NCBI GenBank assembly: GCA_964355075.1
Contig: CAYHCF010000013.1
Span: forward strand, 23,442 to 87,441
Direction: 5' to 3'
Length of the DNA: 64,000 nucleotides
DNA from: B1 sp964355075
Lineage (GTDB): Bacteria > Bacteroidota > Bacteroidia > UKL13-3
Within the stretch, counting starts at the first letter, position 1. Each line of letters opens with the position of its first letter. This document shows positions 59,053-64,000 of the stretch, one piece after another. The notes below the pieces were generated by a model that worked only from the letters and a program-made list of their open reading frames with translations, was not told the DNA's origin and searched no databases. Position numbers and translations under genes: made by a program.

Positions 59053-59574
59053 CTATTTCCCGATATATTTCTCCTCGATTATATTGCGGTGATGAATTTC
59101 ATGTCCGCAAATAATATAGGGCAGTGCGCCAACCCTAACGATATTATTATTTGCTGACCCTATCTGACTCAGCATTTCCTCGTCAAAACTTCCGAATAAC
59201 TCGATGGTGCTTGCTCTCAGCAAAGAAAATTCTTTAACAACATTCAATATCTTTTTAGTATTGGATTTGCTGTTTTTTACAAAATAATCATGATCAAAGC
59301 CTATCAATGGCGTGAGGTCTTTTCGGGCAAATCTTAATGCCCGGTAACAAAATATCCTTTCACAATCTATTAAATGACAAACAATCTCCATAATGGTCCA
59401 CTTGCCTGACGCATAACTGCTTTGTAGGGTGTTGTCGTCCAAAGAAGTTAATAATTCAATGGTCTCCATATGTTGTTTTAACAGTTCGCCAAGGATATTA
59501 TCTGTTTCAGGAACCAGTGCAATATATGGCGCATAATAGGGTGCATAATCCCCTTCTTTTGGTTTGATGATCAT
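59053..59574 (-). CDS. DinB/YfiT-like four-helix metal protein
   Basis: A 173-residue DinB-superfamily protein. S-G-K-W-T-I-M-E-I-V-C-H-L-I-D-C-E-R-I-F near 55-74 includes the first metal His, and C-G-H-E-I-H-H-R-N near 157-165 holds the other two. R-A-L-R-F-A-R-K-D lies between. Members act as thiol transferases with bacillithiol or other thiols, or are of unknown role. It stands alone. Confidence 0.88.
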   Translation of the reverse strand: MIIKPKEGDYAPYYAPYIALVPETDNILGELLKQHMETIELLTSLDDNTLQSSYASGKWTIMEIVCHLIDCERIFCYRALRFARKDLTPLIGFDHDYFVKNSKSNTKKILNVVKEFSLLRASTIELFGSFDEEMLSQIGSANNNIVRVGALPYIICGHEIHHRNIIEEKYIGK

Positions 59575-59702
59575 ATTGCAACTTTAAGGGAAAAATTTTA
59601 TAAATAAAATGACTTGAAAATAAAAAGATTCAATCTATCAATAAAACCTTAACAAATAAAAATCTTTGCCATTTAACTCAGGCTGGTTATTTTTGGAGCT
59701 AT

Positions 59703-62700
59703 ATGAGAAAGCTATTCCTGATCTTTTTACTCCTGCCTTTTCTGGCTATTCAAGCCCAGAACTTTGAATACCGCAGTGCCGAAAACCCCTATTACTGGAA
59801 GAACCGGAAACCTGATGCCGCATACTGGCAACAGGATGTACACTATAAAATTGATGCCATATTAGACGATTCACTGGATGTAGTCAGTGGGCGCGAACAA
59901 TTAACCTATTATAATAATTCGCCAGATACTTTGTATGATGTTTATTTTCATCTGTATCAAAATTCCTTTATCAGAGGAAGCTATATGGAGCGTTTAAATG
60001 TTGCAAATCACTTCAAACAGAAATTTGGCAAATATGAAGAAGCAGGCAAAGGCACCGAGCTTAGCTCGTTCATGATTAACGGAATGCCAATTACTCCTGT
60101 AATTGATTATTCTATCATGAAGGTGAAATTGCTATTCCCAATCTTACCCAATTCTTCGGCTCAAATTAATATGGAGTTCAAAACCTATTTTGAGATTGGT
60201 GGAAACCAACGGCGCAGAATGAAAATATTTACGGATGGTTTTGGAAATAAACAATACGATGGCGTGCACTGGTATCCGCGTATATGTGTATATGATAGAA
60301 AGTTTGGCTGGGCCACCGACCAGCACTTGGGAAAGGAATTCTACGGAGATTTTGGTCAGTTTGAAGTGTCGCTTTCTCTTCCAAACCAGTATATCCTTGA
60401 TGCCACCGGTGAATTGCAAAATGAGTTGGAAGTATTACCTGTAGCACTTCGCGAGAAGTTAGCGATTAAAAACTTTGTCAAAAAGCCATGGGAAGAAAAA
60501 CCATCCATAATTGTTGAACCCAACGGAACATATAAAACCTGGAAATTCAGGGCAGTAAATACACATGATTTTGCATGGGTGGCTGATCCAACTTTTAGAA
60601 TAGGTGAGGTGGTTTTGGATTTACCGGATAACCCCAATAAAAAAGTAAGATGCATTGCTTTGGCTCAGGAACAACATGCCGCGCGCTGGCAGGATGCGGC
60701 ATTGTTTTGTTCAAAGATTATCCAAATGTATAGCCGCGATTTTGGGACCTATGCCTACCCAAAAATGATTTGTGCCGATGCCCGAGACGGAATGGAATAT
60801 CCGATGCTCACACTCGATGGAGGCGGTAGTCCGGGTTATTATTTTTTGATCGCTCATGAAGTTGGTCACAATTGGTTCTTTGGTATGGTGGGCAACAACG
60901 AAACCTATCGCGCCTGTCTGGATGAAGGCTTTACCCAATTTCTCAGTCATTGGAGCATGAGCCGGCTAACCGAAGAACAAAAAAGGAGTACAGGAAAATC
61001 GAAATACTTTAACGGGTATTACAGACCCATGTCTCAGATGGATCAGGTAGTAATGAATGGCTATTTGCGGGATGCAGTTAACCAGAATGATATGACTTTA
61101 AATACGCACAGCGATGATTTTAACGGAGCTTTGAATCATGGTGGCGGATATGGACATGTTTATTATAAAACGGCAACGATGCTGTATAATCTTCAATATG
61201 TGTTAGGTGATGATTTGTTTATAAAAGCCATGCAGCATTATTTTAATCAATACAAAATGTGTCATCCCTATGTTGAAGATTTCAGAAACAGCATCATCCA
61301 ATATACGCATGTTGATTTAAATTGGTTCTTCGACCAGTGGATGGAAACGACAAAAAGCATTGATTATGGAATTGACGGTGTGAAACGAATGGATAAGGAT
61401 CAGGTTCAGATTCGGTTCAGCCGGAAGGGCAGTATGCAGATGCCCATAGATTTTTCGGTTATTGGCAAGGATTCGAGTGTGCAGCGGTTTATTATTCCCA
61501 ATACCTATTTTGCAAAAAAAGATGGAGCTACCGTACTTCCAACCTGGCGGGGTTGGGGTATGCTGAACCAACAATATACAACAACGATTAACTATTCAAA
61601 AGATATTAAATACGTTGTGATCGACCCTTCGCACCGATTGGCCGATATTAATCAGTTAAACAATAGCACTAAATGTCCGGTACTTTTTAGTTTCGACCAC
61701 CAAATAAATAACCCTCCCGATCGCTTACATTATATTTTTAAATGGAGACCCGCCATATGGTTCAATAATTATGATGGTTTAAAAGCAGGATTGCATGTTA
61801 ATGGCAATTACCTGAACCAAAAGCATGTATTTAAGTTGAGTGTTTGGTACAATACCGGAGCAGGTGCCAATTATGATGCAACAACGTATAGTAAAAGCAG
61901 TAAAATTGATCACATACATTATTCGGCTTCCTACGCAAATCGTATAGGTAAATTTATGGATTTCAGTTTTCAGTCACGCTCCTTAGATGGGATATATGTG
62001 AACCAAATTGGAATTAACAAAACCATTGAAAACACTACTTACAGAATTTTCGCAAAAAGCATGCATCGGGTACAGCTTTATTATTTGCCTGCCTACCAAC
62101 AAATAGTTATTCCGGGAGCCGGTTTTTATCCCGAAATTTCATCTTATAAGCAATGGAATAATATATTGAACTTAGAGGTGGAGAAAAATTACAATGCACT
62201 AAAAGGTAATGGAAGCTTATTATTTGGTTTGCGAAGCTCTGCTTTGTTTTCTGATTTTGATTATGCAACAGTTTATCTCAATATCGTTCAGAACAATAAC
62301 TTGAGCAAGTTCGAAATCAGAACCCGTTTATTTGCACAATATATGACGGGAACCCTTGTGGCGCCTGAATCTCAACTGTATCTGGCAGGAGCTAACCCGG
62401 AAGAAATGATTGAAAACAAATACACACGTTCTGCAGGTACCTTGCCTGCTGATGGGTTTAAGTATGGAACGGTAAGCAATCATTTACAAACCGGAGGTGG
62501 ATTAAACATTAGGGGATATACCGGGTATTTAATGCCTGTAAATGTAAAATGGGATCAATATTATTTATACAAAGGGAACTCGGGAGCGGCGGTGAATTTA
62601 GAAATTGATTATGATAAATTTATTCCTTTGAAGCTGGGTTGGCTGTCAAAATACTTTCATATTGACAGTTATTTATTTATGGATGCAGGCTTGTTGAAAT

Positions 62701-62939
62701 TGAATAATCCAACTATACTGGATTCAAAGATAGCCGGTTCGTTAAGCAGTATAACCACACCGGTTTTAGCAAGTGGGGGTGCGGGTTTTGCACTAACCAT
62801 AAAAAAGTTTGGCATATTGGATGAGCCCAAACCGCTTGTAATCAGGTTCGACATGCCCGTTTATCTTAGCAATGCCCCATTTGAGGAGGAAACTAATTTT
62901 AAATTCAGGTGGTTAATCGGAATTCAAAGATGCTTTTAG
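59703..62939 (+). CDS. M1-family zinc metallopeptidase, large secreted form
   Basis: A 1078-residue protein with a signal peptide (1-18, ending AIQAQ). Residues 20-300 are the M1 N-terminal beta domain. The zinc site is H-E-V-G-H-N-W-F near 386-393 and the third ligand Glu is in N-E-T-Y-R-A-C-L-D-E-G-F near 400-411. The gluzincin domain ends at about 600. The rest (to 1078) is beta-rich and repeated, ending R-W-L-I-G-I-Q-R-C-F, and may form a barrel in the outer membrane. It is a peptidase of the cell surface or periplasm. Confidence 0.92.
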   Translation: MRKLFLIFLLLPFLAIQAQNFEYRSAENPYYWKNRKPDAAYWQQDVHYKIDAILDDSLDVVSGREQLTYYNNSPDTLYDVYFHLYQNSFIRGSYMERLNVANHFKQKFGKYEEAGKGTELSSFMINGMPITPVIDYSIMKVKLLFPILPNSSAQINMEFKTYFEIGGNQRRRMKIFTDGFGNKQYDGVHWYPRICVYDRKFGWATDQHLGKEFYGDFGQFEVSLSLPNQYILDATGELQNELEVLPVALREKLAIKNFVKKPWEEKPSIIVEPNGTYKTWKFRAVNTHDFAWVADPTFRIGEVVLDLPDNPNKKVRCIALAQEQHAARWQDAALFCSKIIQMYSRDFGTYAYPKMICADARDGMEYPMLTLDGGGSPGYYFLIAHEVGHNWFFGMVGNNETYRACLDEGFTQFLSHWSMSRLTEEQKRSTGKSKYFNGYYRPMSQMDQVVMNGYLRDAVNQNDMTLNTHSDDFNGALNHGGGYGHVYYKTATMLYNLQYVLGDDLFIKAMQHYFNQYKMCHPYVEDFRNSIIQYTHVDLNWFFDQWMETTKSIDYGIDGVKRMDKDQVQIRFSRKGSMQMPIDFSVIGKDSSVQRFIIPNTYFAKKDGATVLPTWRGWGMLNQQYTTTINYSKDIKYVVIDPSHRLADINQLNNSTKCPVLFSFDHQINNPPDRLHYIFKWRPAIWFNNYDGLKAGLHVNGNYLNQKHVFKLSVWYNTGAGANYDATTYSKSSKIDHIHYSASYANRIGKFMDFSFQSRSLDGIYVNQIGINKTIENTTYRIFAKSMHRVQLYYLPAYQQIVIPGAGFYPEISSYKQWNNILNLEVEKNYNALKGNGSLLFGLRSSALFSDFDYATVYLNIVQNNNLSKFEIRTRLFAQYMTGTLVAPESQLYLAGANPEEMIENKYTRSAGTLPADGFKYGTVSNHLQTGGGLNIRGYTGYLMPVNVKWDQYYLYKGNSGAAVNLEIDYDKFIPLKLGWLSKYFHIDSYLFMDAGLLKLNNPTILDSKIAGSLSSITTPVLASGGAGFALTIKKFGILDEPKPLVIRFDMPVYLSNAPFEEETNFKFRWLIGIQRCF

Positions 62940-63384
62940 TGTTTTAATGGATATCTAAAAACTTATAAATGATATAATAATTGATTGTTAATAGCATGAG
63001 AATGAATTATGATCTGTTTTTCTATTATTTGCTTAAGAAATTAGAAAAACAAGAAAAAATAAATCCTTACGGTTGGCATTGCCAGTCAAATGCCAAAAAT
63101 CGGGATGATGAGCCTCACTTACAATATTTGTCGATGTACTCAATTAAAATTGGTGTGTGCTATGGGATAAGTATGTCAGTCGTGAACGACATTGCTTCAT
63201 ATAGTATTGATATTCAGTTATATATAAAATAGGGGGGGGGTAAAGTTAGGTTTTTAGAAAACCATATTATAATATTTGTGTCGAAACTGGCATCGCAAAA
63301 AGTAGTTTTTAGAGGTACCCTTTAATCAGATTAATAGTAAAAAATATCAATAAAGTACTTTATAGGTTTACATTTCAATAATTT
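62940..63384. other. Non-coding stretch with a short unsupported frame
   Basis: A frame of up to 83 residues (62981-63232) ends in a run of nine G. It has no family signal, and I do not call it a gene. The rest shows nothing firm. Confidence 0.35.
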
Positions 63385-63729
63385 ATGAAATTGGATTCAA
63401 CCAAGTTAAGGAAATTACGTTATCAAAATAAACTATCTCAATTGGAGCTGGCAGAATCCGTTGGTATGTCCCAATCAACAATAGCGAAATATGAAAAGGA
63501 TGATTCTAATGTTAAATTTGATGTATTGATTGATTTATGCACCTGCCTAAACGTTGAACCAAATGATATAATGATGACAAAAAATGGAGAGAGTATTATT
63601 GTAACTCGCTTAAAAGGCAGTAAAAATGGAGAGATTCTAAATGATAGAATAAAATCCGATGAGGATGATTTCAAAATGAAAATTAAACTTTTAGAGAGGG
63701 TTATCAATATAATTGAAAGAATAGTATAA
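63385..63729 (+). CDS. XRE-family HTH regulator
   Basis: A 114-residue protein with a Cro/C1-type helix-turn-helix at about 5-58: L-R-K-L-R-Y-Q-N-K-L-S-Q near 7-18, L-A-E-S-V-G-M-S-Q-S-T-I-A-K-Y-E near 21-36, and L-C-T-C-L-N-V-E-P near 51-59. The C-terminal half is a helical, charged region for dimers. It is followed by a 140-base gap and the edge CDS. Confidence 0.9.
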   Translation: MKLDSTKLRKLRYQNKLSQLELAESVGMSQSTIAKYEKDDSNVKFDVLIDLCTCLNVEPNDIMMTKNGESIIVTRLKGSKNGEILNDRIKSDEDDFKMKIKLLERVINIIERIV

Positions 63730-63869
63730 ATATAATTTTTTTTATCATTTGATGATTTTTTTTATCAAATATGGAATAGATTAATAAAGTTTTGTTGTGG
63801 AATTTTGATCCGATTCATAACCGCGGACAAGGAATCAAAAAAATTAACCACAATTTAACAATTAAAATC

Positions 63870-64000
63870 ATGAAAAACTTTTTAAAAAACACAATTCATC
63901 GCTTAACTGTTCTAATATCATTTATCTTAATGGTATTTCCAACCTATTGTAGTCGGGAAGTAATAATGCACGATTTTTGGCAATTAGGAATGCAGAGTTT
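63870..64000 (+). CDS. Start of an exported protein, cut by the window edge
   Basis: An ATG at 63870 opens a signal-peptide-like start (M-K-N-F-L-K-N-T-I-H-R-L-T-V-L-I-S-F-I-L) with a possible lipobox-like T-Y-C near 28-30. Only 43 codons are inside the window. Family unknown. Confidence 0.55.
   Translation, partial: MKNFLKNTIHRLTVLISFILMVFPTYCSREVIMHDFWQLGMQS

Noticed and set aside
62981..63232. 83-residue frame after the M1 peptidase gene
   Set aside because: No family signal and no partner; it ends at a run of nine G. Could be a real small gene, but I cannot support it.
63232..63240. Run of nine G as a phase-variation tract
   Set aside because: It lies at the end of an unsupported frame and far from a credible promoter or gene start.

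Overview
The window looks like a draft scaffold from a member of the Bacteroidota. The evidence is low G+C, type IX secretion (T9SS) C-terminal sorting domains, promoters of the TTG/TAnnTTTG kind, almost no Shine-Dalgarno sequences, the block bamD-rpoZ-coaBC-DUF4835, and many lipoproteins with a C-K-K or C-T-K start to the mature protein. A run of exactly 100 N (27998-28097) is a scaffold gap of unknown true length. Genus cannot be decided from this sequence.

Layout. 1-3.8 kb is an accessory zone around two tRNA-Leu genes, with a MazF-like toxin pair, a DUF433/DUF5615 pair, a TPR pseudogene and a displaced tRNA-Leu 3' end. 3.8-24.1 kb is mostly housekeeping: a phospholipase C/nuclease-like enzyme, dnaN, queG/queA, ispD, a biotin carboxylase, a DEAD-box helicase, a methyltransferase, a DUF349 protein, two HMG-CoA-lyase-family enzymes, a T9SS cargo, a dCMP deaminase and a small kinase. 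24.3-28.2 kb is a small genomic island bounded and punctuated by copies of the tRNA-Asp 3' end. It carries a VapC-like PIN pair, a fragment of an AbiEi-like antitoxin, two abiF-type structured RNAs followed by an AbiF (Abi_2) HEPN protein, a truncated secreted-protein gene, and two near-identical GIY-YIG genes. 28.3-36.8 kb returns to core genes (accA, 3-hydroxyanthranilate dioxygenase, NlpC/P60 peptidase, bamD-rpoZ-coaBC-DUF4835, a VIT1/CCC1 transporter).

37.6-44.5 kb is a tightly overlapped six-gene cluster: PqqD-like protein, ATP-grasp ligase, type III PLP decarboxylase, urea transporter fused to an M23-like domain, and two TPR proteins. I know of no described function for this set. 44.7-58.8 kb is a large one-direction block that looks like an undescribed respiratory or extracellular electron-transfer module. 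It has a Tat-exported four-cluster Fe-S protein and an NrfD-type quinol-side membrane subunit, followed by lipoproteins, an ethylbenzene-dehydrogenase-gamma-like haem lipoprotein, small c-type cytochromes with normal and expanded haem motifs, and a DUF5777 beta-barrel. Upstream lies a NarX/NarL-like two-component system, with inverted repeats in the gap between regulator and operon. 59-64 kb holds a DinB-like protein, a large M1 peptidase, an XRE regulator and a CDS cut by the window edge.

The most interesting parts are the tRNA-Asp-anchored mini-island with its abiF RNAs, the GIY-YIG/tRNA-fragment repeats, the PqqD/ATP-grasp/PLP/urea-transporter cluster, and the haem/NrfD respiratory cluster. 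All functional statements rest on reading motifs by eye; no database search was run.
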